A stretch of 64,000 nucleotides of DNA from Dictyobacter aurantiacus (GTDB lineage Bacteria; Chloroflexota; Ktedonobacteria; Ktedonobacterales; Ktedonobacteraceae). The position numbers were made by a program, and so were the translations under genes. Location: positions 4,836,001 through 4,900,000 of the forward strand of contig NZ_BIFQ01000001.1 in assembly GCF_003967515.1 (NCBI RefSeq), given 5' to 3'. The notes below the pieces were generated by a model. The model was not told where the DNA came from and did not search any database. It saw nothing but the letters and a program-made list of their open reading frames with translations. Below, piece by piece: positions 1 to 7,738 of this stretch. Positions within the stretch are counted from its first letter, which is position 1. Every line of letters starts with the position of its first letter.

Positions 1-173
1 CGTCACCGGATGATTCGATCGTCCCCGCACGCTGACCGCGCGCCCGCTCTCATCCACATGCGTCTCCAACGCACACGTATCGGGGCAATCATGGGGACAA
101 GCCCCATAAACCACGCGCAGACCGCGCCCCCCCTTCTCTCTCTCTCCAGATACTCTCACCGACATACTCTCTT

Positions 174-206
174 TCATACGTTCGGACCTCGCGTCCGATT
201 ATCTCT
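174..206 (+). repeat. 33-bp dispersed repeat, copy 1
   Basis: The 33 bases here are identical to 39158-39190, where they follow the CHAT gene. Both copies lie in non-coding DNA just beyond a gene 3' end. The core, with TTCGGACCTCGCGTCCGA, is an imperfect palindrome. A related core (GGGCCTCGCGTCCGATTA) occurs at 61433-61450. I see no gene in 1-313. Confidence 0.8.
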
Positions 207-243
207 CCCCGCACGAAAATGCCCACCCTGCACGAAAATGCCT

Positions 244-286
244 CCCCGTAGGTGCCGGGCTTGCCCCGGCTTGTCGCGAAGCGACC
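244..286 (+). repeat. 43-bp dispersed palindromic repeat, copy 1
   Basis: This 43-base block is identical to 53497-53539. Diverged copies sit at 4214-4246 and 26561-26600. It holds two small palindromes, GCCGGGCTTGCCCCGGC and GTCGCGAAGCGAC. All copies are intergenic, so this is a dispersed non-coding repeat and not a gene. Confidence 0.8.
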
Positions 287-313
287 CCGTTCCCGGCCGA
301 CTCGGCCTCCTCA

Positions 314-3300
314 TTATCCCGGATGCTCTTCCCAGGCTCCCTCGCCAGTCAACCAATCCAGTATAGCATCGGGCATCAAAGAGGCGGCGGCATGGCGCTG
401 CGAGCTGCGCGGCAGGCTATGCAGGACGGTCGATCCGTACTCTTTCGAAGTGACGCGCCGGTCGAAGAGGACCACCGCGTTGCGCCTGCCATCTCCCCAC
501 ATAAAGCGGTTGATGGCCCGATTGACCCTCAGGGTCGCGATCGGCACGGTTAGCTGACGCAGCTGGTCGGAATATTGTTCGGCCCGCGCCGCCATCGGGG
601 GATCATTCAGCACCGGCATGGGCAGGCGGGAAATAAACAGGCAGGCCGGGGAACGCACGATCTCGTCGGCATTATCCCAGAAGCTGCCCGTCCCCAGGAT
701 CACCACCCGCTCCTGCGACTGGAAGACCTGCCACAGCTGGCGCGGGGAGCCATCGGCCCCCTGTCCCAGAACGAGGATGTTACGCGCCTCAAGGATAGGT
801 TTAATCGCGGTATAGGTGCTGCGCAACGCGGCATGCGATGTGAAGAGGGCCACCACCTGCCCCTCAAGGGCCGTAGCCAGGTTCACCAGCGTGTCATCCA
901 GGTGGCGCTGATATTGGGGAGCATTGGGCTCCGGCACATCGTTTGGCAGATATAGCAGTGTCTGCTCCTGGTGTTCAAAGACCGCCGAGCAGACGGCTAC
1001 CGAATCCTGGTCGAGCCCCAGGCGCTGGCGCGCGAAGGTGAATGTGCCATCCACAGAAAAGGCGGTGCCGGCGAAGATCGTACTGGCCCGCTCCTTGAGC
1101 AACAACCGCTTCAGCATGCCGGACGTATGTATGAGCTGCGAATAGAGGACTGGCGCGGGCTCGATAGAGATCGCGCTGGATCCGGGCTCGGCGACCTTTC
1201 TGGCCGCGTGCTGCTGGGCCGCCGTGGGAGGGGTCGGCGGCATGCGCAGCCAGTAGACAGAATCCCCTTCTCCCAGTGACATGGCCTGCTTCACCATCTG
1301 CAGTTGCTCGTTCAGTTGATAGGCGGCCGCCACCAGCTCAGAGGCCACCGACGTATCCTCTCCGCTTCCCTGATCCTGGCGGCGGCGATTGCTCTGCCGG
1401 GCCAGGATGCGCCGCTCGGCATCATTAGCCAGCTCGATGACCGAGCGCAGGCGCTGCTCCACCTGTTGCCACGCCTGTTCCACCTCGTTCCACGCGCCCA
1501 GCTGGCGTATATGATTCGTCAGCCGCAACGGCTGATCGGGTCGCTGCTCATGACCTCGCGCTTGCCCCCGACCCTTGTCGCGTCCATGCAGCTGGACGGA
1601 CTCATCAATCAGGCTGTTAAAGGCCAGAAAGAGACGCCCCACGGCCATGCGTGCCTGGCGCAGCGTCTGAAACCACTGTAACAGCCGCTGATCCAGCTCT
1701 GATTTTGGCACGGTCGGTGTGGTGGACAGCCCGCCGGGACCATTGTCACGCAGCGAGGGCGCCGCCAGGGCCAGCAGACCCTGATAGCGTCCATCGGCCA
1801 GCTCGGCGCCGATGGTATTGAGGACCCGCAGAACCTGCAACTGATCGAACTCGGAGCCGCCCCAGCGGATATTCTCTTCCTCAATCAGATCAGCATCCAG
1901 TATCAGGCGCCGATCAATGTCGGCCAGTAGCGGCTGCCGCAATGAGAGATCATCAAACAGGCCGGCATGCGTCGTCACCACGATGCTGGCCGCCCGCACA
2001 CGCTCCTCCGCCAGGCTCACAAAGCAATATCCCTTGCGGCGATAAGTACAGCGCTGATACGTTTTCTCGAAGCGCTCATCGACCGACCGCCTCTGCTCGA
2101 AGCTCGATGAGATGCGATCCCAGGCCGTAATCTCTTGCTGCAGCAGTGTCAGCTCGCTACGGTCACCCTGCAGCGTCTCATGCGTCCATAGGCGCAGCTT
2201 GGCCAGCCCTCGTGCCTGTTCGGCTGTCAGCTCTCCGCTGGTGCGCCGCATGGCGGCCCCGAACCAGCGATGGGTACACAGATAGCCCCCGTGCTCTGCC
2301 AGGTAGGCCACAGAATGATGCGATCTCATCTTCTGCTGCAGCAGGGGCAGCGTCGTATCGATCAGGCGCCGCGCGCTCTGCTGATTGGCGCAGGCGATAA
2401 CCAGCCTGCGCGGACCATGCGCTTCAGTTTCATTTTCGGCGTTGGTGTCGGCGGAAGGAGGTGTATCCAGCCACTCCAGTGCCGCCAGCAGGGCCGCTGT
2501 ATAGTCGTGCCCGCCCAGCGTCAGTTCCAGCAGCAGCGGCTCACGCTGCTCCAGCGAGCTAAGAATGGCCTGGCGCGCAACCTCGTTGCCGCGCACGGCC
2601 GGGGTCTCAACGGGCACATCGACGACCGGCATCGCGTCAGCGGCGGGCGACTCCTCGGCGTCCTGCTGGCGTCCAACCGCGAACGAGAGCACGCGTGGAT
2701 CCATGCCCAGTTGAGAGGCGAAGCGATCGCCCAGGCTGCCACGCGCGAGCCTGCCAACCACGCCATCGCGTTCCTGCCGATCGCGCAGCTCCTGGCGAAA
2801 AAAGTGCAGCAGCGGCCATGAACGCGGCGCATCCAGATTGGCCAGGTCGTTCAGCACATCCAGGTCCACCGCCTGCAGGCGCTGATGCAGGGCATTAAAG
2901 ACCTCCATCGCCAGCACGGTATCAACCATAGCGCGGTGCCGATCGTGCGGCACACGTACCCCCAGCGCCTCGGCCACCTGCCCCAGGTTATAGCTGACCA
3001 GCGACGGCAGTAGTACAGTTGCCAGTTCAAAAGTATCGATAAGCGGATTAGTACGCGCGATGCCGCGCATGCGCAAAAATCCCGCATCAAACGGGATGCT
3101 ATGTCCGACAATAGGGAGATCGCCAAGGAAGTACTGCAATTTGTTTGCCACAGCGGAAAAAGGAGGCGCGCCAGCCAGGTGCTCAGGCTTGATGCCGGTC
3201 AGGCGTTGTACGCGATAGGGAATCGAGCGACCGGGGGCTACAAAAGTCTCTAATGTATCGATTATTTCGGTCCCCTGAAACTTGACGGCGGCAACCTCAA

Positions 3301-3376
3301 GAATAGTATCTTGCTCGGGATGTAAGCCAGTCGTTTCTAGATCAAGGGCAACACGAATGGCAGATCGTTTCGCCAT
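314..3376 (-). CDS. DEDDh 3'-5' exonuclease fused to a degenerate DinG-like helicase
   Basis: 1020 aa. Residues 1-165 are a DnaQ/DinG-type exonuclease with all five DEDDh residues visible: D12 and E14 (ALDLETTG), D97 (GHSIPFDAGF), H147 and D152. From about residue 262 the protein aligns by eye with the DinG/XPD-like helicase family, but its ATPase motifs are lost. The Walker A position reads LELTLGGHDYTAAL (281-296, no GKT) and the DEAH box reads DADL (494-497). Cysteines C367, C443 and C451 recall the Fe-S ligands of DinG. The end (GRRNAVVLFDRRVTSKEYG) is typical of DinG C-termini. I infer an active exonuclease with a non-ATP-hydrolysing helicase scaffold, likely in DNA repair. It lies 56 bp downstream of rdgB on the same strand, probably co-transcribed. 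Confidence 0.85.
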   Translation of the reverse strand: MAKRSAIRVALDLETTGLHPEQDTILEVAAVKFQGTEIIDTLETFVAPGRSIPYRVQRLTGIKPEHLAGAPPFSAVANKLQYFLGDLPIVGHSIPFDAGFLRMRGIARTNPLIDTFELATVLLPSLVSYNLGQVAEALGVRVPHDRHRAMVDTVLAMEVFNALHQRLQAVDLDVLNDLANLDAPRSWPLLHFFRQELRDRQERDGVVGRLARGSLGDRFASQLGMDPRVLSFAVGRQQDAEESPAADAMPVVDVPVETPAVRGNEVARQAILSSLEQREPLLLELTLGGHDYTAALLAALEWLDTPPSADTNAENETEAHGPRRLVIACANQQSARRLIDTTLPLLQQKMRSHHSVAYLAEHGGYLCTHRWFGAAMRRTSGELTAEQARGLAKLRLWTHETLQGDRSELTLLQQEITAWDRISSSFEQRRSVDERFEKTYQRCTYRRKGYCFVSLAEERVRAASIVVTTHAGLFDDLSLRQPLLADIDRRLILDADLIEEENIRWGGSEFDQLQVLRVLNTIGAELADGRYQGLLALAAPSLRDNGPGGLSTTPTVPKSELDQRLLQWFQTLRQARMAVGRLFLAFNSLIDESVQLHGRDKGRGQARGHEQRPDQPLRLTNHIRQLGAWNEVEQAWQQVEQRLRSVIELANDAERRILARQSNRRRQDQGSGEDTSVASELVAAAYQLNEQLQMVKQAMSLGEGDSVYWLRMPPTPPTAAQQHAARKVAEPGSSAISIEPAPVLYSQLIHTSGMLKRLLLKERASTIFAGTAFSVDGTFTFARQRLGLDQDSVAVCSAVFEHQEQTLLYLPNDVPEPNAPQYQRHLDDTLVNLATALEGQVVALFTSHAALRSTYTAIKPILEARNILVLGQGADGSPRQLWQVFQSQERVVILGTGSFWDNADEIVRSPACLFISRLPMPVLNDPPMAARAEQYSDQLRQLTVPIATLRVNRAINRFMWGDGRRNAVVLFDRRVTSKEYGSTVLHSLPRSSQRHAAASLMPDAILDWLTGEGAWEEHPG

Positions 3377-3432
3377 AGATTATCGGTCCTCATCTCTCTC
3401 TCGGCTACTTTCAATAAATATCATCCCCGGCA

Positions 3433-4047
3433 CTATTTTGGAGAGGAAGGGGATGGCGGCCAGTGTTCGAGCAAGGCCCGGGCTTTCAATGCGGCCTGCC
3501 CACGATGGCTGATGCTATTTTTGTGCTCTGGCTCAATTTCGGCGGTCGTCTTCCCCAATTCTGGAACCAGGAAGATCGGATCATAGCCAAAGCCATTGGT
3601 ACCACGAGGGGGGTCAGTGATCAGACCTTCGATCGACCCTTCAACACTCTGATGATAGCCCGAAGGTTCAGCGATGGTAATCACACATGTAAAGCGAGCG
3701 GTCCGCTTCTCCGGTGGTACACCGCGTAAGCGATCAAAGAGAATAGGGAAGCGTTTCTCGTAGGGGGTATCTACGCCAGCAAAACGTGCTGAATAAACGC
3801 CTGGAGCGCCGCCCAGTGCATCGATTTCCAAACCAGAGTCATCAGCGAGAGAGAGTGTCCCCGAAGCACGTGCATATGCCAGGGCTTTTAATTCTGCGTT
3901 TTCTTGAAAAGTCGTTCCGGTCTCCTCAACATCAAAATCGATATGAAGATCGTTGAGCGAAAGCAATTCATATGGTAGGTTCGCAAAGATTGCTCGATAC
4001 TCTTCCAACTTATGACGATTTGTGGTTGCTACCAATAGGGCGCGCAT
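3433..4047 (-). CDS. rdgB: XTP/dITP diphosphatase (RdgB/HAM1 family)
   Basis: 204 aa. This family hydrolyses non-canonical purine nucleoside triphosphates (dITP, XTP) to monophosphates and so cleans the nucleotide pool. Family signatures seen are ATTNRHKLEEY at the N-terminus, FQENAELKA, LADDSGLEIDALGGAPGVYSA (given in part: DDSGLEIDALGG near residues 69-80), FGYDPIF and SHRGQAALKA. An in-frame TTG lies 12 nt further upstream, but the ATG at 4047 has GGAG about 8 nt before it and gives the usual family N-terminus. The gene precedes the exonuclease-DinG gene in an apparent two-gene unit for genome maintenance. Confidence 0.95.
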   Translation of the reverse strand: MRALLVATTNRHKLEEYRAIFANLPYELLSLNDLHIDFDVEETGTTFQENAELKALAYARASGTLSLADDSGLEIDALGGAPGVYSARFAGVDTPYEKRFPILFDRLRGVPPEKRTARFTCVITIAEPSGYHQSVEGSIEGLITDPPRGTNGFGYDPIFLVPELGKTTAEIEPEHKNSISHRGQAALKARALLEHWPPSPSSPK

Positions 4048-4213
4048 ATAAGACTCCAAACTAGGCGGAACCGAAACATTGCCACCATTCTACCATAAGA
4101 CAGTAGAGTTGTCGAGAAAAAAGAGGGTGTAAGGACGTACGCCCGGCGTACATCCCACACCTTCACACCATAACGGTGTTTCGCCGTAGGCGAGGATGCC
4201 CCCGGCATCCTCA

Positions 4214-4246
4214 ACCGGGCTTGCCCCGGCTTTGTCGCGCAGCGAC
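4214..4246 (+). repeat. 43-bp dispersed repeat family, diverged copy 2
   Basis: This block (CCGGGCTTGCCCCGGC followed by TTGTCGCGCAGCGACC) matches the repeat at 244-286 and 53497-53539 with a few changes. It lies between rdgB and the tRNA promoter. The rest of 4060-4320 holds other small inverted repeats and no convincing gene. Confidence 0.7.
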
Positions 4247-4324
4247 CCCGTACCCCCACGATCAAGCCCCTCGTGGTATTTTTCGCGCATTCTTGAGGAG
4301 CGCAGAAAAATCGCAAAAAAATGC

Positions 4325-4353
4325 TTGACATAGTACTGGTTTACATGTATAAT
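4325..4353 (+). promoter_or_regulatory. Sigma-70 promoter of tRNA-Thr
   Basis: TTGACA (4325-4330) and TATAAT (4348-4353) match the consensus perfectly with 17 bp between them. The tRNA begins 56 bp beyond the -10 box. This is the strongest housekeeping promoter visible in the window. Confidence 0.9.
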
Positions 4354-4408
4354 CCGCAGTGTTAAGAGAAACGCGGCACACGAAGCCAGCTTCTCATAAC
4401 AATACCCA

Positions 4409-4480
4409 GCCGATGTAGCTCAGGGGTAGAGCAACGCTTTCGTAAAGCGTCGGTCGTCGGTTCAATTCCGACCATCGGCT
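4409..4480 (+). tRNA. tRNA-Thr (anticodon CGT)
   Basis: The 72 bases fold as a cloverleaf. The acceptor stem GCCGATG (4409-4415) pairs with CATCGGC (4473-4479). The D arm holds AGCTCAGGGGTAGAGC. The anticodon stem ACGCT/AGCGT encloses the loop TTCGTAA, giving anticodon CGT. The T arm reads GTCGGTTCAATTCCGAC. The discriminator base is T and CCA is not encoded. It has its own promoter (4325-4353) and terminator (4492-4545), so it is a single-gene transcription unit. Confidence 0.95.
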
Positions 4481-4491
4481 TTTTTGATGCC

Positions 4492-4545
4492 TAAGACCAG
4501 CATAATGCCGCTTCAAAAGCGGGTTTATGCTGGTCTTATTTTTTA
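4492..4545 (+). terminator. Intrinsic terminator after tRNA-Thr
   Basis: TAAGACCAGCATA (4492-4504) pairs perfectly with TATGCTGGTCTTA (4526-4538), and a run of T follows. This is a classical 13-bp stem with a T tract. Confidence 0.85.
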
Positions 4546-4600
4546 TCCTTACTGTGTCAGCATGGTAATCCTGAATGCGGCGAGTAGCTGACGGCTGGCC

Positions 4601-4876
4601 TCAGGAGGTCAGGGAGCGTAGGAGGTAGGCGGTAAACTCGCGGTGTTGCTCCTCGTCGACCATGCACAGATCTCTCATCAGGGTGAGCAGGGTCAGGATC
4701 TGGCCGGCTATCAGGGCGTCGGTGACGACGGTGCGTACACCTTCATCCTGGATGTTAAGGGTAGCGTCCGTGGCGGTGGTGCGATGCACAAGCATGTGGT
4801 TGACCGATGATTGAAAATCATCAGAGATTCTGTCTCTCAAATCCTCTATAGCTTGTTGATACGTTCTGTCCTGCAT
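4601..4876 (-). CDS. Hypothetical helical protein (91 aa)
   Basis: I do not recognise a family. The start at 4876 is chosen because GGAGGAAAG lies just upstream; the frame stays open further upstream but without a better site. The 91 residues begin MQDRTYQQAIEDLRDRIS and look largely alpha-helical and soluble. They include a Leu-rich stretch (ALIAGQILTLLTLMRDL) and an acidic HREF-containing C-terminus. No signal peptide or membrane segment is evident. It lies on the opposite strand from the tRNA and is convergent with it. Confidence 0.6.
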   Translation of the reverse strand: MQDRTYQQAIEDLRDRISDDFQSSVNHMLVHRTTATDATLNIQDEGVRTVVTDALIAGQILTLLTLMRDLCMVDEEQHREFTAYLLRSLTS

Positions 4877-5327
4877 TGATCTTTCCTCCAGATCACATTT
4901 GGGCATATATATAATGCTATCTATCTTATCTCCAGCAACGATATAGTAAAAAAATGCAGTAACGATAAAGGTAGGTGGCAATTGGCGGAAGTATGAGCCT
5001 GTGAATAGTATAACAAGTGGCCGCGTTGATATATAGTCGATCGCGGTGCTTCATATTACCGTGATCTTCATATGCAGGGGCTCATTGCCAGCCTGCCCCG
5101 AATAAGGTGCGATAGCAAAAATTGGCTATGCAGGGCATGGCCTGATCGCCATACCGTTATTTCTGCAATAGAAAAATGTATGTTTCCAGGATGCCTCCGT
5201 CCTCTGGAACGGGTACCTGTTCGTCCCGTTTATGCTAATTGACCACACGATATTAGAACGTGTCTTACACTCATGATCATCGCCTGCGGCACTCCTGAAC
5301 TTTCGCACCTACGGTGCTCACGAGTCC

Positions 5328-5383
5328 GTTGTGTGTTGGTGCATGGGATGCGCATTCGCGCATCCCATGCACCAACACACAAC
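5328..5383 (+). repeat. Long perfect hairpin A, 26-bp stem
   Basis: Arms 5328-5353 and 5358-5383 are perfect reverse complements around the 4-base loop ATTC. The 3' flank (CAGCGCGGCCGCGCAGCGGA and on to about 5432) resembles the flank of hairpin B at 5532-5587 and, more loosely, that of the hairpin at 21878-21925. Stems A and B differ at five of 26 positions, and every change is compensated. The hairpin lies between divergent genes, so it is not an obvious terminator. No gene is convincing in 4877-5844. Confidence 0.9.
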
Positions 5384-5434
5384 CAGCGCGGCCGCGCAGC
5401 GGACACACGTGCGGGGGGCTCACGTACCCCCAAC

Positions 5435-5481
5435 ATGACGGAAGTCAGAGACGCTCTCTGAACGTGCCTGACTTCCGTCGT
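5435..5481 (+). repeat. Secondary inverted repeat in the hairpin A flank
   Basis: ATGACGGAAGTCAG (5435-5448) is the inverse of CTGACTTCCGTCGT (5468-5481) apart from one base. A single half of it (CATGACGGGAGTCAG) recurs after hairpin B near 5641, which suggests a partial duplication of a larger element. Confidence 0.65.
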
Positions 5482-5531
5482 GTACGCCTTCTTTCCTCAT
5501 GAGTTTTTGATTTCGGTGAGCTCACCACCTC

Positions 5532-5587
5532 TTTGTATGTTAGTGCATCGGGTGCGCATCCGCGCACCCGATGCACTAACATACAAA
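5532..5587 (+). repeat. Long perfect hairpin B, 26-bp stem
   Basis: Arms 5532-5557 and 5562-5587 are perfect reverse complements around the loop ATCC. It looks like a second copy of the unit at 5328 onward with a changed stem and a conserved GC-rich 3' flank (GTGCGGCCGCGTAGCGGACG). Confidence 0.9.
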
Positions 5588-5844
5588 ACCAGTGCGGCCG
5601 CGTAGCGGACGCCCGTGCGGGAACACTCACGCACCCCCAGCATGACGGGAGTCAGACACGCTCACATCGTAGATCGATGTACCTCCATGACAAAATTGAA
5701 AGATGTGGCTTCTTAGTGCTTTTTATAATGACGACGAGTGTACAAGTGACATCGCTTTTACGCATATATATGTACCCTCAACGAGAGTAAGACAGTCAAA
5801 GGGATTGTCCAGATAGAGACAAATGATATCGAAAGGAAAATTTC

Positions 5845-6567
5845 ATGGCTACTACATCGGTACGCGAAGAAGTTCGTGGACAGGCTGGCAAAGAGCGTGC
5901 GGTCGAAGGCATGCCCCTCATTTTAGCTGCGTTGATGGCTCGTCGCGAGGAGCGCGAAGAAGTCGATGGCATTCAGCATCCGTTGCTGCTGGCCAGCCTG
6001 CTGGCTCGCCGCGAGGAGAAGGAAGAGGGCGAAGGTATTCAGCATCCGTTGCTGCTGGCTGCCTTGATGGGCCGCCGCCGCGAGCGAGAAGAGGGCGAAG
6101 GTATTCAGCATCCGCTGCTGCTGGCTGCCTTGATGGCGCGTCGTGGTGAAAAGGAAGAGGGCTTTGGCATTAGCCCGATCGTGCTGGCGACCCTGCTGGC
6201 GCGCCGCCGCGAGCATGAGGAGTCCGAGGGCATTAGCCCGATCGTGCTGGCGACCCTGCTGGCGCGCCGCCGTGCTGAAAAGGAAGAGGGCGAAGAGGGT
6301 TTCGGCATCACCCCGATCGTACTGGCGACCCTGCTGGCGCGCCGTCGTGAGCGCAGAGGCGGCATCAATCCAATCGTGCTGGCCGCTTTGATGGCGCGCC
6401 GCCGTGCTGAAAAGGAAGAGGGTGAAGAGGGCTTCGGCATCAGCCCGGTAGTGCTCGCCACCCTGATGGCCCGTCGCGAGGAGCGCGAAGAAGAGGGTAT
6501 CAATCCTGTCGTGCTGGCTGCCCTGGCCTCCGTCCGCCGCGAGGAGCGCGAGAAGCAGACCGTCTAG
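5845..6567 (+). CDS. Unrecognised ten-repeat amphipathic protein
   Basis: 240 aa. I do not recognise the family. After a short N-terminus (MATTSVREEVRGQAGKERAV) the protein is built of ten tandem units of 19-25 residues, each starting GI(Q/S/T/N). Each unit has a hydrophobic block such as PIVLATLLA and then a highly charged block such as RRREREEGE. The DNA repeats too: 6166-6209 and 6229-6272 are identical over 44 bases. AAGGAA lies about 9 nt before the ATG, and a hairpin with a T run follows the stop, so it looks like a real single gene. There is no signal peptide, Cys or His. Each unit could form one amphipathic helix broken at Gly/Pro, which would suit self-assembly or a surface-binding scaffold; that is inference. 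Confidence 0.8.
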   Translation: MATTSVREEVRGQAGKERAVEGMPLILAALMARREEREEVDGIQHPLLLASLLARREEKEEGEGIQHPLLLAALMGRRREREEGEGIQHPLLLAALMARRGEKEEGFGISPIVLATLLARRREHEESEGISPIVLATLLARRRAEKEEGEEGFGITPIVLATLLARRRERRGGINPIVLAALMARRRAEKEEGEEGFGISPVVLATLMARREEREEEGINPVVLAALASVRREEREKQTV

Positions 6568-6575
6568 TGTCACGT

Positions 6576-6650
6576 GGCACCCGGGGGGGGCGTCCTGTCT
6601 TTCAGGATGTAACGCGCCCCCTCTCGGGTGTCCGAGTGTACTCTTTTTAT
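6576..6650 (+). terminator. Intrinsic terminator after the ten-repeat gene
   Basis: GGCACCCGGGGGGGGCG pairs imperfectly with the segment ending CTCGGGTGTCC (to 6632), with an inner TCCTG/CAGGA hairpin. A T-rich run (CTTTTTATTT) follows at about 6642-6651. Confidence 0.65.
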
Positions 6651-6696
6651 TTGTGGTATGGAAAAGCGCGCACCTTAGAGATGATGAAAGGGAAGC

Positions 6697-7083
6697 ATGA
6701 TCGTGAAAACTAACCCCGGACAATCGGCCGGTCAGAGCACCATAGATCCGATAGTCGAAGCACTTATCAAAGAGCTGATTGGTGGTGCTTCCTATCAAAA
6801 ATCTTCATCGCGCGGTGAGGATAAGATTACGGCGGCCCTGGCGGAGGCTTATATGGCTTCATTGAAACCAGAGGAAAAGGCAAAGGCGACTTCGGAGGCA
6901 TCCCTGGAAACGATCGTCCTCGCGGAGGCGCTGGCTCCCGCGCTGGCGGAGGCGCTGGCCCCGGTGCTGGCGGAAGAATTGGCTCCCGCGCTTGTCAAAG
7001 CCCTGGCGAAAATGCCAGACATCCTGGAAGGCAAGCAGGGAACAGGCCCCAAAAAAGGTTCGGACAAACAGAGTAGCGACTGA
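6697..7083 (+). CDS. Unrecognised Ala/Leu-repeat protein (128 aa)
   Basis: The ATG at 6697 follows AAAGGGAAGC, a good ribosome binding site. The N-terminal half (IDPIVEALIKELIGGAS) is helical. Residues 75-110 hold about four copies of an eight-residue unit, LAEALAPA or close variants, and the C-terminus is charged and disordered-looking (GTGPKKGSDKQSSD). I do not recognise a family. It follows the ten-repeat gene in the same direction, and both proteins are low-complexity helical repeats, which suggests related or interacting products. No signal peptide or clear membrane segment is visible. Confidence 0.7.
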   Translation: MIVKTNPGQSAGQSTIDPIVEALIKELIGGASYQKSSSRGEDKITAALAEAYMASLKPEEKAKATSEASLETIVLAEALAPALAEALAPVLAEELAPALVKALAKMPDILEGKQGTGPKKGSDKQSSD

Positions 7084-7152
7084 TGATGTGGATGCGCCCC
7101 TCGTGGGCGCCTGTTCCTTTCCCATGCACGCCAAAGCACCTGTCGCGAACGG

Positions 7153-7704
7153 CTATTTGAGATCGAACAGGGGGCAGCGCTGGCGGAACTCTTCTACCAT
7201 TTTGTCTACCTTCAGAATGGGCCTGTGCATGGCGGAAGGTGTTGAGACATTGAGGGTTAAGATCTTGCTGTTGATGCGGCGCAGAGCCTCGTCGTATTCA
7301 GCGGCGGCCTTCTCTACGGCGGCATTGAAGCGGCGCTTCTCGCTTTCAAAGGGAGCCAGCCTGCGCGTGGTCAGGCGCTGATGCTGCGAGATTAGATACT
7401 GAATCTTTTGTGTGGTCCGCTCCAGGTCGGTGTCGATCTGCCTCTGCAGCTCAATCTCTAAGGGCACAAAGCCATTATCCTTCAGGAGCTTGTTAGCCAT
7501 GCTGTTCTCATCCCTGGCTGACATATCCAGCTGAAGCGGCTTCCCCATCCCCTTCAGATTCTCAAATTCCCCGCGCTCCTGCGCCTGGCGAATCATTTCT
7601 TCTACGTAGTCTCCCATGCGTCGTCCGCGATAGGTAGAACGCTGCTGCCCCTCAGCATCTACGCCTGGTTGCTCTGCTTTCTTGCGCCAATCGACAAATT
7701 TCAT
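7153..7704 (-). CDS. DUF1992 (DnaJC28-type conserved domain) protein
   Basis: 183 aa. The segment around residues 32-75 (IRQAQERGEFENLKGMGKPL and on to a conserved NKLLKDNGFVPLEIELQ stretch) is the hallmark of the DUF1992 family, which is shared with the conserved region of DnaJC28. The remainder is a charged helical coil, with TTRRLAPFESEKRRFNAAVE as one part. Members are soluble and of unproven function. The gene lies 34 bp downstream of larC on the same strand and may share its transcript. Confidence 0.85.
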   Translation of the reverse strand: MKFVDWRKKAEQPGVDAEGQQRSTYRGRRMGDYVEEMIRQAQERGEFENLKGMGKPLQLDMSARDENSMANKLLKDNGFVPLEIELQRQIDTDLERTTQKIQYLISQHQRLTTRRLAPFESEKRRFNAAVEKAAAEYDEALRRINSKILTLNVSTPSAMHRPILKVDKMVEEFRQRCPLFDLK

Positions 7705-7738
7705 ACACCACTCTCTCGTTCCTTATATAGAGATGTCT

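Noticed and set aside
5923..6798. 291-aa open frame on the minus strand opposite the ten-repeat gene
   Set aside because: It is the antisense of a repetitive GC-rich gene, has no ribosome site, and its His/Gln-rich repeats mirror the sense codons.
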